Source: Shewanella eurypsychrophilus
Lineage (GTDB): Bacteria > Pseudomonadota > Gammaproteobacteria > Enterobacterales > Shewanellaceae
NCBI RefSeq assembly: GCF_007004545.3
Contig: NZ_CP045503.2
Coordinates: 186,001 to 250,000 of the forward strand
DNA length: 64,000 nucleotides
Direction of reading: 5' to 3'
Part shown: positions 53,858-64,000 of the stretch, one piece after another
How the letters are laid out: the number at the start of each line of letters is the position of its first letter
Position numbering within the stretch: the stretch's first letter is position 1
Notes under the pieces: generated by a model
What the model saw: only the letters and a program-made list of their open reading frames with translations
Databases searched by the model: none
What the model was told of the DNA's origin: nothing
Program-made: the position numbers and the translations under genes

Positions 53858-54979
53858 CTATTGGCCATGCTGACTGACGTCAGATGCCTGAACCATATCG
53901 CCTGTGTTGTTATCCCAAGCGTTACGTTCATAAGTAATTACTGCGGCAATTTCTTGCGCGGTTAATTGCTTTCCAAAAGCCTGCATCGCAGTGCCCGCCT
54001 TGCCATTGATAACCATCTCTAAGTGATCTATTAATGGTCCAGTGGTGATTGGGCTGCCTTTCATTGGAGGGAATACGCCAGGTAGACCCATGCCGTTGGG
54101 CTGATGACAGGCGGCACATCGAGACATGTAGACCTGTTCACCTTGGGCCATAAGCTCATCCATGGAGAGAGATTTACTCAAGGAGGCTTGGGCATCTGCC
54201 GCGGCTGCGCTGGCTTGATTTTTTTGTTCTGCTATCCAAATGTCGAAGTCGGCTTGGCTCAGGGCCTCGACCACGATAGGCATGAAGCCATGATCTTTGC
54301 CGCAGAGTTCGGCGCATTGGCCGCGGTAGGTACCTGGTGTATTGATACGCGTCCATGCTTCATTGATAAAGCCCGGATTAGCGTCTTTCTTGACGGCAAA
54401 TGCGGGAACCCACCAGGAGTGGATCACATCTTCCGATGTCATCAGAAAGCGTATTTTTTTATTGATAGGAAGCACTAAGGGCTTATCGACTTCTAGGAGG
54501 TAGTTCACTCCCTTCTCTTCGGTTCCCTCAATCTGCTCTCTTGGCGTTGAGAGTAAACTATAGAATTCTATATCTTGATCGAAATAGCTGTAATGCCATT
54601 TCCATTGAGAGCCTGTGATCTTGATGGTGATGTCGGCATCACTAGGATCTTCCATGGCGATTAAGGTCTTTGTCGCCGGAATAGCCATAAGGATAAGTAT
54701 GATGAAAGGGGTAACGGTCCAAGCTATCTCGACCTTAGTACTTTCGTGGAAATTGGCTGCGACGGCACCCTTAGATTTACGATGGTTGATCATGGAATAG
54801 ATCATCACACCAAAAACCACAACACCGATGGCGCAACAGATATACAGGATGATCATGTGCAGGTTGTATACCTGGCCACTGATATCTGTAACGCCCTTTG
54901 TCATATTAAGGGGCATTTCTGATGCCAAAACGTATGGCGTAAACAGCAACGCCAGAAAACTATACAACACTCGCTTCAC
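53858..54979 (-). CDS. coxB: Cytochrome c oxidase subunit II with a C-terminal cytochrome c domain
   Basis: 373 residues. Signal peptide, two membrane helices (IILYICCAIGVVVFGVMIYS and TPFIILILMAIPATKTLI), the CuA domain with its ligand loop (YRGQCAELCGKDHGFMP), then an extra haem-c domain (SRCAACHQPNGMGLPGVFPP, with distal Met in GTAMQAFG). The fused haem domain is typical of caa3-type subunit II and takes electrons from a donor outside the complex. It is the first gene of the oxidase operon; the upstream 430 bp hold the promoter. Confidence 0.95.
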   Translation of the reverse strand: MKRVLYSFLALLFTPYVLASEMPLNMTKGVTDISGQVYNLHMIILYICCAIGVVVFGVMIYSMINHRKSKGAVAANFHESTKVEIAWTVTPFIILILMAIPATKTLIAMEDPSDADITIKITGSQWKWHYSYFDQDIEFYSLLSTPREQIEGTEEKGVNYLLEVDKPLVLPINKKIRFLMTSEDVIHSWWVPAFAVKKDANPGFINEAWTRINTPGTYRGQCAELCGKDHGFMPIVVEALSQADFDIWIAEQKNQASAAAADAQASLSKSLSMDELMAQGEQVYMSRCAACHQPNGMGLPGVFPPMKGSPITTGPLIDHLEMVINGKAGTAMQAFGKQLTAQEIAAVITYERNAWDNNTGDMVQASDVSQHGQ

Positions 54980-55352
54980 TAGACTTCTCCTCTGTCAAAA
55001 ATTAAGACAAAGAAGAGTCACACAGTAAGTCTCTGCTCTATGCAAACTCTTCAGTTCCCAAAAAAGCAACGATGACTTCAAAGTGCAGTGGCGGTTTACC
55101 TGTTATTTTAGTTTGGTAGTCACTGACTACCAGAGTTAACCACACTCGCACCTACGGCTGAATATATCAGTACCGATCTCAGCGAGGTAAATATCTGGCC
55201 TTTTACAGATGGCAGAATTTTACTACGCCGACTACTAAATCGTTTGGATATAACAAATTATCGTTGTTATCACTCTAACTTACTTGGTGTTGAAATATTG
55301 ATCAAGATCACTTTTAGCGAAACTTTTAAATATTTTAAATAAAAATCAGACA
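54980..55352. other. Leader region of the cox operon
   Basis: About 370 bp without a gene. A perfect 8-bp dyad with 3-nt centre (TGGTAGTC / GACTACCA, 55114-55132) is 135-155 bp before the coxB start and looks like an operator or leader hairpin. No clear sigma-70 boxes were picked out. Confidence 0.45.
55114..55132. promoter_or_regulatory. Perfect dyad in the cox leader
   Basis: TGGTAGTC, 3 nt, GACTACCA. It could bind a dimeric regulator or fold as a leader hairpin on either strand; nothing in the sequence tells which. Confidence 0.35.
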
Positions 55353-55375
55353 CAAAAAAGTCCCTCACGGGACTT
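55353..55375 (-). terminator. Rho-independent terminator of lexA-sulA
   Basis: A 7-bp stem (AAGTCCC / GGGACTT) with loop TCAC; on the minus strand it is followed by TTTTTTGTG. It lies about 37 bp past the sulA stop. Confidence 0.8.
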
Positions 55376-55411
55376 AAATAGTCAATTTCTATTCGCTATA
55401 TTGACTCGAGA

Positions 55412-55930
55412 TCAGTGCAGAGAAACAAATAAACTGGCCTGGCTGAAGTGAGTATCTGTTTGGCGGTGGGGCTTAGCATGTAAGTGACTATTCGCATCCT
55501 CAATGACAATACCTAGGGCGCGCGCACTTTTTTCTACCAGTTTGAGTCGGCGATTGTCCCTTGAATCTAAGGCACTAGTCCAGCAGATGACGGCACTGGA
55601 TGTACCACTGGTGAGCGCCTTCTCCATGGCCCATAAGGTTTCGACTTCGTCTTTAGCATGAACGAGAAGGACGCGGTCCATTCTGACTCCTGCTTCGGCT
55701 AACATCTGCTTGTAACCTATGTTAGGAGGACTGATCAATACAATCCATTGCCCCTGATGGCTCAAAGTAGCAAGCTGATTACTCACTTTTCTCAGCTCCA
55801 CGCGGCCCTGAGTGTGGGTGCTAACTGTGGTGATACTCGCATTGCTTTGTTCGATGGACACTTGGTCAAGGGGATTCGACCATAAACCTGGGTGTCTAGG
55901 GCTGTTTCCGATTAAATCATTCATTGCCAA
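55412..55930 (-). CDS. sulA: SOS cell-division inhibitor SulA
   Basis: 172 residues. The RecA-like core of SulA is visible: WIVLISPPNIGYKQMLAEAG, VLLVHAKDEVETLWAMEKAL and SSAVICWTSALD. SulA blocks FtsZ polymerisation during the SOS response. It follows lexA by 26 bp on the same strand and should be driven by the same two LexA boxes; in enterobacteria sulA is separate, so this coupling is of interest. Shewanella-type gene order supports the call. Confidence 0.87.
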   Translation of the reverse strand: MAMNDLIGNSPRHPGLWSNPLDQVSIEQSNASITTVSTHTQGRVELRKVSNQLATLSHQGQWIVLISPPNIGYKQMLAEAGVRMDRVLLVHAKDEVETLWAMEKALTSGTSSAVICWTSALDSRDNRRLKLVEKSARALGIVIEDANSHLHAKPHRQTDTHFSQASLFVSLH

Positions 55931-55956
55931 GCTCCTTCGTCAATCAGCGAAATCAA

Positions 55957-56574
55957 TTATTGCCAGTCGCCGTTACGGATCACACCAACAGCTAGGCCTT
56001 CAATGGTCAGGCTTTGGCTGGTGAGATCAATAATAATGGGCGAATACTCTTCATTTTCCGCATGTAGATAAACCATGCTGCCTTTTTTCTCAAAACGTTT
56101 TACTGTTACGTCGTCTTCAACTCGTGCTACTACTACTTGACCATTTCTTGCTTGTTCTATTTTGTGAACAGCAAGTAAGTCACCCTCGAGAATGCCGATA
56201 TCTTTCATGCTATCGCCACGCACCCGAAGGAGAAAGTCAGCACTGGGGCGGAACATAGCTGGATCAACTTGGTAATGTTGTTCGATATGTTCTTGAGCGA
56301 GAATAGGCTCTCCTGCTGCGACTTGACCTATCAAGGGTAAGCCTAACTCTTCCGGCTCCGCAGCTTGGGTTAATCGAATGCCACGTGAGGTGCCGGGAAT
56401 TATCTCTATGCAGCCTTTCTTTGCTAATGCTTTTAAATGCTCTTCAGCCGCATTGGCACTCTTGAAACCTAAACGTTTAGCAATTTCAGCACGGGTTGGC
56501 GGCATACCAGTATCGGAAATATTACGCTTGATGAGCTCAAGGATTTCGGCTTGTCTTGGTGTCAAAGGTCTCAT
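55957..56574 (-). CDS. lexA: SOS repressor LexA
   Basis: 205 residues. N-terminal winged helix ([40 protein letters not shown]), the self-cleavage site Ala-Gly ([12 protein letters not shown]), and the Ser-Lys dyad ([16 protein letters not shown] and [18 protein letters not shown]). It represses SOS genes until cleaved in the presence of RecA filaments. Two LexA boxes lie just upstream, giving autoregulation. Divergent from plsB as in E. coli. Confidence 0.96.
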   Translation of the reverse strand: MRPLTPRQAEILELIKRNISDTGMPPTRAEIAKRLGFKSANAAEEHLKALAKKGCIEIIPGTSRGIRLTQAAEPEELGLPLIGQVAAGEPILAQEHIEQHYQVDPAMFRPSADFLLRVRGDSMKDIGILEGDLLAVHKIEQARNGQVVVARVEDDVTVKRFEKKGSMVYLHAENEEYSPIIIDLTSQSLTIEGLAVGVIRNGDWQ

Positions 56575-56582
56575 TATGAATC

Positions 56583-56598
56583 CTGTCTTTCTATACAG
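56583..56598. promoter_or_regulatory. LexA box 1
   Basis: CTGT-N8-ACAG (N8 = CTTTCTAT), 9 bp before the lexA start codon. Matches the consensus exactly in both half-sites. Confidence 0.85.
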
Positions 56599-56601
56599 TT
56601 A

Positions 56602-56617
56602 CTGTCAGTATATACAG
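56602..56617. promoter_or_regulatory. LexA box 2
   Basis: CTGT-N8-ACAG (N8 = CAGTATAT), 3 bp from box 1, giving 19-bp centre-to-centre spacing. The tandem pair fits cooperative autorepression of lexA-sulA. Confidence 0.88.
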
Positions 56618-56745
56618 TATTGTGACCAGTGCAAGGATTAACCAAGTTTTATCATAGTTTCAATATTTATGATTTAAGTTCAACAGTTAAGCTGGCCAGT
56701 ATTTCTCTCGTTGAATTTGAGTCCTTAGCTAATATATTACTGACC

Positions 56746-56838
56746 ATGACTTATAAGTGGCTTTTATTAATGACATTAGGGCTATCTCTGCTTTATCTGG
56801 TATTCTATACGGTTATTAAGATGGCTCACATTGCATAA
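56746..56838 (+). CDS. Possible 30-aa single-helix membrane peptide upstream of plsB
   Basis: ATG 56746 to TAA 56838, giving a hydrophobic peptide ([20 protein letters not shown]). It ends a few bases before the plsB start, so it could be a small leader-type membrane protein. There is no good Shine-Dalgarno, and a chance open frame is as likely. Confidence 0.25.
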   Translation: MTYKWLLLMTLGLSLLYLVFYTVIKMAHIA

Positions 56839-56842
56839 GAAA

Positions 56843-59266
56843 ATGTCTAAAAAAGATTCTCTTTGGTATAAATCATTACGTTGGATTCAAAAACAGTTGG
56901 TACTGACTGTCGTCGTGCCCCATGAACCTTTCGTCGATCTCAATTTGGACCCTGATAAGCCAGTGGTTTATGTGATGAAGACTGAGTCTCTCAGTGACAT
57001 TGCAGCATTGAGTGAAATCACCAGTAAGTATGGACTGCCAAGCCCATATGATGACCTTGTGGTCGATGGTGGAAAGACACCAAGAGTCGTATGTTTAGAG
57101 GGAGCTAAGCCTCTATTTGGCCAAAGGAAAAGTAACGAATTTTTCTTAAACAGTTTTATGGAACTGTTGAAGGTGCATAAGCAGAAGCCAGAGCTGGACA
57201 TACAGTTAGTGCCTGTGAGCCTGTACTGGGGACGAACTCCTGGTAAAGAAGACGATACGATGAAGGCGGCAGTGCTTGAGCGTCAAAATCCAACCTGGCT
57301 TCGCAAGTGTCTGATGATTCTTTTTTTAGGACGACACAACTTCGTTCAATTTTCTAATGCTGTTTCAATTCGTCATATGGCTGATGAGCATGGCACTGAC
57401 AAGCGGATTGCTCATAAGCTAGCTCGAGTCGCTAGGGTTCACTTTAGCCGTCAGCGTAAGGTGATGACCGGACCCGTTTTACCTAAGCGTCAGGTGCTTT
57501 TCCAAGACCTATTAAATTCAGAATCTCTCAAAAAAGCGATTCTCGAAGAAGCGGCGAGTAAGAAAATATCGGAAACCGAGGCTAGAGCTAAGGCGATGGA
57601 GTATCTGGATGAAGTCGCTGCAGATTACTCAGAGAGTCTAGTTCGTATTGCTGAACGCTTCTTGACCTGGCTGTGGAACAAACTCTATAAAGGCATCAAT
57701 ATTAGAGGAGCTGAACAGGTTAGACAGCTGCATCATGATGGGCATGAGATTATTTATGTTCCCTGTCATCGTAGTCATATGGACTACTTATTGCTTTCAT
57801 ATATCCTCTATTACCAAGGAATGGTTCCGCCACATATTGCTGCTGGTATCAATCTTAATTTTTGGCCAGCGGGTCCTATGTTCCGCCGTGGTGGTGCCTT
57901 CTTTATTCGCCGAAGCTTCAGAGGTAACAAGCTCTATACCGTCGTTTTCCGTGAATATTTAGATCAGCTATTCAAGAAAGGTTATTCAGTTGAATACTTT
58001 ACTGAAGGTGGCCGTTCACGCACCGGACGTTTGCTGGCGCCCAAGACCGGCATGATAGCTATGACGCTTAATAGTGTGCTCCGTGGTATGGAAAGGCCTG
58101 TGACCTTAGTGCCTGTATATCTTGGCTATGATCACGTCATGGAAGTGGCTACTTACCATAAAGAGTTAAGTGGTAAGAAGAAAAAGAAAGAGTCCGTTTG
58201 GCAGTTATTTGGTGCCATCCGTAAGTTAGGTAACTTTGGTCAAGGTTATGTTAACTTCGGTCAGTCTATTACTCTGCAAAATTACCTCGATGAGCAAGTA
58301 CCAGATTGGAGGACTGAGTTGGCTAACGATCCTGAGCAGAAGCCTAAGTGGTTAACTCCTGTCGTGAACACCTTAGCCAATCGGGTCATGACTAATATCA
58401 ATGATGCCGCAGCAGTCAGCTCGGTCACTTTGACTAGCCTTGTTCTACTCGCCTCGGAGCAGCATGCCCTAGAGCGTTCTCAGCTTGAAAAGCAGCTAGA
58501 TCTTTATCTTAAGATACTTAAAGATCTGCCCTATACCGATTACACGTCGGTACCAGAAGGTGATGGCAAGCTGTTAGTTCAGCAAGGGTTGGAGCTTAAG
58601 AAATTACAACTCGATAGCGATCCTTTAGGCGATATAGTGTCTATTGATGGCAGCATTGCAGTTGCTATGACCTATTACCGTAACAATATCATCCACCTCT
58701 TGATCGTTCCGTCTCTGGTTGCAAGCTGTTTAGCTCAACATGACCATGTCACAAGAGATGAAATTGTCGATACGGTAAAAGATTTCTATCCTTTGCTTAA
58801 AGCGGAATTGTTTATGGGTATCGAGGACATAGAAGTTCATGTTACCCAAATTTTGGATCTATTTATCGCACAAGGCTTAGTGACCGAATCCGGACACTTC
58901 TCGCCTGTAGAGAGTCAGATTAATCAACTCTTGTTACTCGCTGGTACTGTGAGTGAGACGATGCAGCGCTATGCCATCATATTTAATCTATTGGCAGTCT
59001 GTCCCAAAATGGAACGTTATGAGTTGGAGCGTGAGAGTCATAAGTTGGCACAAAGACTTGGTGCTCTTCATGGCATTACCGCACCAGAATTTTACGATAA
59101 GAAACTCTATGGCACTCTGAGCGTCAAGCTTAAAGAGCTGGGTTACATATTAGACAGCGAAAAAATAGATGAAGTTCAGAGAATAAGAGGCCGTGCTAAT
59201 GGTTTGCTTCGTTCATCTGTAAGACAAACCATAGAAGATAGTGTGGCTGCGGAGCATAAGGCTTAA
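56843..59266 (+). CDS. plsB: Glycerol-3-phosphate 1-O-acyltransferase PlsB
   Basis: 807 residues from ATG 56843; an in-frame TTG at 56831 would add four. The acyltransferase motif I is clear ([14 protein letters not shown]), followed by motif II ([13 protein letters not shown]), motif III ([20 protein letters not shown]) and motif IV ([11 protein letters not shown]). It transfers an acyl chain to position 1 of glycerol-3-phosphate, the first step of phospholipid synthesis, at the inner membrane. Divergent from lexA as in enterobacteria. Confidence 0.96.
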   Translation: MSKKDSLWYKSLRWIQKQLVLTVVVPHEPFVDLNLDPDKPVVYVMKTESLSDIAALSEITSKYGLPSPYDDLVVDGGKTPRVVCLEGAKPLFGQRKSNEFFLNSFMELLKVHKQKPELDIQLVPVSLYWGRTPGKEDDTMKAAVLERQNPTWLRKCLMILFLGRHNFVQFSNAVSIRHMADEHGTDKRIAHKLARVARVHFSRQRKVMTGPVLPKRQVLFQDLLNSESLKKAILEEAASKKISETEARAKAMEYLDEVAADYSESLVRIAERFLTWLWNKLYKGINIRGAEQVRQLHHDGHEIIYVPCHRSHMDYLLLSYILYYQGMVPPHIAAGINLNFWPAGPMFRRGGAFFIRRSFRGNKLYTVVFREYLDQLFKKGYSVEYFTEGGRSRTGRLLAPKTGMIAMTLNSVLRGMERPVTLVPVYLGYDHVMEVATYHKELSGKKKKKESVWQLFGAIRKLGNFGQGYVNFGQSITLQNYLDEQVPDWRTELANDPEQKPKWLTPVVNTLANRVMTNINDAAAVSSVTLTSLVLLASEQHALERSQLEKQLDLYLKILKDLPYTDYTSVPEGDGKLLVQQGLELKKLQLDSDPLGDIVSIDGSIAVAMTYYRNNIIHLLIVPSLVASCLAQHDHVTRDEIVDTVKDFYPLLKAELFMGIEDIEVHVTQILDLFIAQGLVTESGHFSPVESQINQLLLLAGTVSETMQRYAIIFNLLAVCPKMERYELERESHKLAQRLGALHGITAPEFYDKKLYGTLSVKLKELGYILDSEKIDEVQRIRGRANGLLRSSVRQTIEDSVAAEHKA

Positions 59267-59306
59267 TGAAAAAACTAGTTCGTTTGACAACTGAGGCCTG
59301 CATTTA

Positions 59307-60563
59307 ATGGCTAACCATATGAATGCCGCCAAAAATAAAGTGGCCAGTAAATCTCTACTTGGTGGAGCCATGATTATTGCGGGTACCGCAGTGGGTGCCG
59401 GTATGTTTTCTTTGCCCGTTGTCGGTGCGGGGATGTGGTTTAGCTACTCGATAATCATGATGATTGGCGTGTGGTTTTGTATGCTCGTTTCCGGTTTATT
59501 GTTACTTGAGACCAATCTACATTTCGAGCCCGGGGCTAGCTTCGATACATTGACTCGTGAAACTTTAGGTAACTTCTGGCGAATTATTAACGGTCTATCG
59601 ATCGCATTTGTTCTCTATATTCTGGCTTATGCTTATATTAGTGGTGGCGGTTCTATTGTGAACCATAGCTTAGAGGCTGCTGGTATTGAGCTCCCTCAGA
59701 GTGTGGCAGGACTGGTTTTCGCTTTAGGTTTGGCATTTATTGTTTTTATCAGCACCAAGGCTGTGGACAGGATCACAACCATAATGCTGGGTGGTATGGT
59801 TATTACTTTCTTTCTCGCTGTAGGCAATTTGCTGATCGATATCGATACTGTGAAACTATTTAAACCCGATGGTGAGACAAGCTACCTGCCATATATGCTA
59901 GCTGCGTTACCATTTGGTTTAGTCAGCTTCGGCTATCACGGTAATGTGCCTAGTTTAGTTAAATATTATGGTAAAGATCCTAGTACCATAATTAAGGCTA
60001 TCGTTTTAGGCACTGTGATTGCCTTTATTATTTATGTCTGTTGGTTAGTTGCAACCATGGGTAATATCCCCAGAAGTGGATTTGTCGATATTATTGCTCA
60101 AGGCGGTAATATGGGGGTACTTGTAGGGGCTCTTTCCGGTGTTATGGCCAGTGATTGGCTAACGAGTATGCTAACCGTTTTTGCTAATCTAGCTGTCGCT
60201 TCCTCTTTTCTTGGGGTTACCTTAGGTTTGTTCGATTACCTTGCGGATCTTTTTGGCTTTGATGAGTCTCGTTCTGGTCGTTTGAAGACTGCGACTATTA
60301 CGTTTGTTCCTCCAACGGTATTGGGCCTGCTATTCCCTAATGGTTTCTTGATTGCCATCGGCTTTGCAGCCTTAGCTGCGACAATTTGGGCTGCCATAGT
60401 GCCGGCTATGATGGCTTATAAAGTAAGACAAATATATCCCGAATCCGATAGTTTTACTGTACCGGGTGGGACGCTAGTCATCGCTATCGTGATCTTATTT
60501 GGGATAGTCACTGGGGCCTGCCATCTACTGGCTATGGCTGAGCTGTTACCCGTTTATGGCTAG
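59307..60563 (+). CDS. Aromatic amino-acid permease (HAAAP family, TyrP/Mtr-like)
   Basis: 418 residues, 11 membrane helices. N-terminal LLGGAMIIAGTAVGAGMFSL is the family signature, followed by VSGLLLLETNLHFEPGAS. Members bring tyrosine or tryptophan in with protons; the exact amino acid cannot be told from sequence alone. It follows plsB by 40 bp and ends before a terminator. Confidence 0.9.
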   Translation: MANHMNAAKNKVASKSLLGGAMIIAGTAVGAGMFSLPVVGAGMWFSYSIIMMIGVWFCMLVSGLLLLETNLHFEPGASFDTLTRETLGNFWRIINGLSIAFVLYILAYAYISGGGSIVNHSLEAAGIELPQSVAGLVFALGLAFIVFISTKAVDRITTIMLGGMVITFFLAVGNLLIDIDTVKLFKPDGETSYLPYMLAALPFGLVSFGYHGNVPSLVKYYGKDPSTIIKAIVLGTVIAFIIYVCWLVATMGNIPRSGFVDIIAQGGNMGVLVGALSGVMASDWLTSMLTVFANLAVASSFLGVTLGLFDYLADLFGFDESRSGRLKTATITFVPPTVLGLLFPNGFLIAIGFAALAATIWAAIVPAMMAYKVRQIYPESDSFTVPGGTLVIAIVILFGIVTGACHLLAMAELLPVYG

Positions 60564-60583
60564 TCTAGATAAAGTGTAGAAAT

Positions 60584-61279
<696 letters not shown>

Positions 61280-61290
61280 AGCTAGATGCA

Positions 61291-62292
61291 TCATGGCTTG
61301 ATTCTATCAAGGTATTGCTGTGGGGTGCAGTTTCTGGTTCGTTTGAAGGCTTTGCTGAAGCTCTGTTTATTCGCGTAACCTAGTAATTGAGTGATCTCCT
61401 CAATATTTTTGCCTTCTAACATGTATTTGATTGCCTGATTGCTAATTATGTACCCGCACATATTACTAAAGTTAAAGCCATGAAGCTGTAACCGGCGTTG
61501 AAGCTGTTGCCGGGAAATATTAAATAGAGCAGCGACATCATCGACCTTAGGTAAGCCGTAATACCTAGCATAATTTACCATTTCAAATAATATTTTAGGT
61601 GTGTCGTGTGGCTGAGGCATATCCAAATATTGCTCGAACAGAGAACGTGGCATAGAAACAGTACTATCTAGCTGTAGTGAACTTGGCTGCTGCACGAGTA
61701 CGCTAGTATCTATCCAGATCTCTGTTTGAGGAGCATTCCAGACAACCTGGCAATTGAAAAGAGATTCAGCTTCTTGTTGGCCGACACTGGGGCCACTGAG
61801 ATAAAGCTGTAATGGTCGATAGTCATCACCAAGAAAGTGTTTTAGCGCGTTGGAGAGCATGATCGCGACCCGTAGTGAGTCATGACTTTTTTGCTGGTTA
61901 AAGACATAAGGGTTGCGGTAACACCATTTAATTATCTTGCCTGATTGAATGATGTAGTAACTGGCACCCGAGTGAAAACTAGAAATACCATAGTTTATTC
62001 GCCTTACACTCATAGCAAGATCTGTGCTTGATAAGAAGCTAATTCCAGGAATGTCCAATCTAGAATAATGCAAATATTTAGCAATCTTCATCATGTAGCT
62101 AGGATCTTGACTGAGCTGTTCAAGGCGACTTAGCCAACTGGACACCTCTGAAAAAGGGATCAGAGTCATCGGCTCCTTCATGAGTGTCTGAGGTATACCG
62201 AGATCCGCAGACGTTAACCCAAAGACCTCTTCAACGCCTCTAAATATCATCTTGATGTAACACACCCTAATAAATGAGGTATTAAATTTCAT
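61291..62292 (-). CDS. AraC-family transcriptional regulator (OruR/ArgR-like type)
   Basis: 333 residues. An N-terminal effector domain of about 220 residues of the 'Arabinose-bd' type (EEVFGLTSADLGIPQTLMKE) and a C-terminal double helix-turn-helix (VDDVAALFNISRQQLQRRLQ; IEEITQLLGYANKQSFSKAF ending KRTRNCTPQQYL). It is divergent from the DUF3302-HlyD pair with 216 bp between, so it may regulate that pair. Convergent to bluB. Effector unknown. Confidence 0.88.
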   Translation of the reverse strand: MKFNTSFIRVCYIKMIFRGVEEVFGLTSADLGIPQTLMKEPMTLIPFSEVSSWLSRLEQLSQDPSYMMKIAKYLHYSRLDIPGISFLSSTDLAMSVRRINYGISSFHSGASYYIIQSGKIIKWCYRNPYVFNQQKSHDSLRVAIMLSNALKHFLGDDYRPLQLYLSGPSVGQQEAESLFNCQVVWNAPQTEIWIDTSVLVQQPSSLQLDSTVSMPRSLFEQYLDMPQPHDTPKILFEMVNYARYYGLPKVDDVAALFNISRQQLQRRLQLHGFNFSNMCGYIISNQAIKYMLEGKNIEEITQLLGYANKQSFSKAFKRTRNCTPQQYLDRIKP

Positions 62293-62508
62293 CGTTTAAC
62301 CTAATTACATGAAAGTCTAATTAAATCATTATTTAGCTTTATTTGATACAACTAGCGGTCTGGTCTTGTTCAAAAAATAGCTGAAGTCAAACTGGTTACA
62401 ATGTTTTACATCTATCGTGAAGTACCAGTATTTTTACCAGTTAAAAATTTTTGGGGAAAGGATGGAATTTGTAAGGTTCTAGTTTAGATAACTTGAGGTC
62501 TGTGTTGT

Positions 62509-62856
62509 ATGAGTTTAATCAGTATGCCATTTGTTGATACAGGAGTGGATAGCTTACTTCATGTCGTAGCGGCTGTTGTTATGGTTGCAACGGTAGCAGC
62601 AATGGCAATAGGTTTTTGGAAAATTCATGAGCTACCAATCAATAAAGCGCATAAGGAAGATCATCACCAGATAGGTTTGATAACTGCACTGACTTGGATA
62701 GGCTTTGTGTGGCATTGGGTATGGGTTGTCGCGGTATTTGTAGCATTTGTTGATGGTGAAAAGGCATTACGTCGTATACGGGATATTTGGCGAGAAGAAC
62801 ATTCTAGTAAAGGCAAACCTGTGATTGAAAATAACGAGGGGAATACCAATGCTTGA
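62509..62856 (+). CDS. DUF3302 (YiaW-like) inner-membrane protein
   Basis: 115 residues with two membrane helices (VAAVVMVATVAAMAIGFWKI; LTWIGFVWHWVWVVAVFVAF) and a basic C-terminus. Its stop codon overlaps the ATG of the HlyD-type gene by 8 bp (ATGCTTGA). The pairing of a DUF3302 protein with an HlyD-type protein matches yiaW-yiaV of E. coli. Role in export is inferred from the partner. Confidence 0.85.
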   Translation: MSLISMPFVDTGVDSLLHVVAAVVMVATVAAMAIGFWKIHELPINKAHKEDHHQIGLITALTWIGFVWHWVWVVAVFVAFVDGEKALRRIRDIWREEHSSKGKPVIENNEGNTNA

Positions 62857-64000
62857 AGGTTTAGCCGTATGGGCGCTTTTTATCTACTTACTTCGCATGG
62901 TCGGTATGCCTTGGAATAAATTAACTCAAGGGTTCTCCTATATTGGTGGTGGGGCTTGGTTGCTATTTGTTTGGGTTGGCTTACTTAACTACACGCCTAT
63001 GGATCTGTCTGGCGGTTCATTAGTTCAGTCGCCTCATATTCAGCTTAGACCCGCATCAAGTCAGATAAAGGGGCAAGTGAAGCATATCTATGTTTTGCCT
63101 AATCAGAGGGTTGAAGCCGGTCAGCTTATTTATGAGCTGGATGATGAGCCCTATCAAATATCCTTAAATAAAGCGGCAGTGGCTAAGACATCAGCTGAAC
63201 TTGAACTCGCGCTGGCTAAAGAGGATGTTAACCTGGCTAAGAAAGAGCATCAGGCTGCAATTACAGATATTGATATCAGTGAAAATCAACTCGCTGCGGG
63301 TACAAAAGATTTAAAATGGAAGCAGAAAACACTGGCGCGTTTTATTGAGCAAAACCGGGTAGTTCCGGATACGATCACTAAGAGCCAACTTGACGAACAG
63401 GCAAATAATGTTGATATCGCCCAAGCAAGAGTCAATGCATACACCTCCCAGGTAGAGAAGGCGAATCTTGCTGCCCACACGACAAAATTAGATATTGATA
63501 AAGCCATGTTGACTGTTCAGAGTAGAAGCTCTGATCTACAGGGTGAGCTTGAAAATGTGGCACAGGCGCAATGGAATCTAGATAGCACAAAAATATATGC
63601 TCCTGCCAATGGATATGTAACAAACTTCATCATGCGTGAGGGGCAGTTTGTCGGTGTTATGCCTAGAATTCAGATGTATACCGACGAAAAGTATGTCTTG
63701 ATGCGAGTTAATCATCAGGCCATTCGTAATGTTAAAGTCGGCCAGAGGGCTGAGTTTGCTTCTGCTGTTTACCCTGGAAAGGTTTTTAATGCCGAAGTAG
63801 AAGGGATCATCGAAGCGACAGGAGAGTCACAAGGTAGTTTGCTCGCTAGAGACGATAATGTTCGTCAGACGACAGGCCTTAATGTGAATAACAAGCATCA
63901 CTTCGTGCGCCTAAAGCTTAATGAGCCCGGTGATTATGATATTCCGGTTGGTGCTGTGGGGCTGGCATGGATTTCGGGTGAGAAGCCAATTGCTTTCTTG
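62849..64000 (+). CDS. HlyD/EmrA-family membrane fusion protein, YiaV-like (3' end outside the window)
   Basis: Open from ATG 62849 to the window end (384 codons, no stop). Two N-terminal membrane segments (WALFIYLLRMVGMP; YIGGGAWLLFVWVGLLNY), then the first half of a biotinyl-lipoyl-like domain (VKHIYVLPNQRVEAGQLIYE), a long coiled coil (about residues 105-230), the second lipoyl half (IYAPANGYVTNFIMREGQFV) and a beta-barrel domain. Such proteins bridge inner-membrane transporters to the outer membrane. No transporter subunit is visible before the window ends. Confidence 0.9.
   Translation, partial: MLEGLAVWALFIYLLRMVGMPWNKLTQGFSYIGGGAWLLFVWVGLLNYTPMDLSGGSLVQSPHIQLRPASSQIKGQVKHIYVLPNQRVEAGQLIYELDDEPYQISLNKAAVAKTSAELELALAKEDVNLAKKEHQAAITDIDISENQLAAGTKDLKWKQKTLARFIEQNRVVPDTITKSQLDEQANNVDIAQARVNAYTSQVEKANLAAHTTKLDIDKAMLTVQSRSSDLQGELENVAQAQWNLDSTKIYAPANGYVTNFIMREGQFVGVMPRIQMYTDEKYVLMRVNHQAIRNVKVGQRAEFASAVYPGKVFNAEVEGIIEATGESQGSLLARDDNVRQTTGLNVNNKHHFVRLKLNEPGDYDIPVGAVGLAWISGEKPIAFL

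Overview
This window looks like a chromosomal segment of a marine gammaproteobacterium, most likely Shewanella. The basis is gene content and order recognised by eye, with no database search: a solitary OmcA/MtrC-type multiheme lipoprotein cytochrome, a cox operon whose CoxB carries a C-terminal haem-c domain, plsB divergent from lexA-sulA, bioH divergent from comF, envZ/ompR, tex, greB, and a cheY-cheA-cheW-MCP-cheR-cheB cluster. No rRNA, tRNA, CRISPR array, prophage or transposase gene was seen.

Layout. 1-5.6 kb: the end of lemA, a DUF3137 partner, a lytic transglycosylase, a MATE pump divergent from a LysR regulator, then two small genes (SnoaL-like and GFA). 5.6-11.3 kb: rlmJ, a ToxR/CadC-like membrane regulator, an 11-haem surface cytochrome, rsmJ. 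11.5-13.4 kb: a three-gene accessory cassette of unknown function (338 aa, 57 aa, 191 aa) ending in a perfect 28-bp palindrome. 13.5-18.6 kb: an outer-membrane barrel, a chemoreceptor, envZ-ompR. 18.7-20.4 kb: about 1.8 kb with no gene, built of hairpin-rich repeats. 20.4-30.5 kb: greB, a 2-keto-acid-decarboxylase-like TPP enzyme, tex, an LtaS-like sulfatase, a MITE-like element, bioH and comF. 30.5-36.5 kb: M14 peptidase, nfuA, a DinF-type MATE protein, a polysaccharide deacetylase. 36.5-45.5 kb: a minus-strand chemosensory operon (STAS, cheY, cheA, cheW, five-PAS MCP, cheR, cheB). 45.7-55 kb: cytochrome c oxidase structural genes (coxB, coxA, ctaG, coxC) followed on the same strand by assembly genes (surf1, a thioredoxin-like protein, ctaA, ctaB, sco). 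55.4-64 kb: lexA-sulA, plsB, an aromatic amino-acid permease, bluB, an AraC regulator, and a YiaW/YiaV-like pair of which the HlyD member runs off the window.

How genes work together. The cox block holds the oxidase subunits plus haem O/A synthesis (ctaB, ctaA), CuB/CuA delivery (ctaG, sco) and SURF1. The che block holds an adaptor, kinase, response regulator and both adaptation enzymes, and its receptor ends in an xWxxF tether. LexA and SulA form an SOS unit under two tandem LexA boxes.

The most unusual material is non-coding. Three copies of a repeat between ompR and greB keep the same flanking sequence but have different, compensatorily changed hairpin stems, always presenting a CANGGAYG core; this looks like a structured RNA family. 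Next come the 11.5-13.4 kb cassette, a 149-bp tandem duplication of the surf1 start chained by TAATG stop/start overlaps, and a heptanucleotide repeat family that sits at gene 3' ends and sometimes supplies the stop codon.
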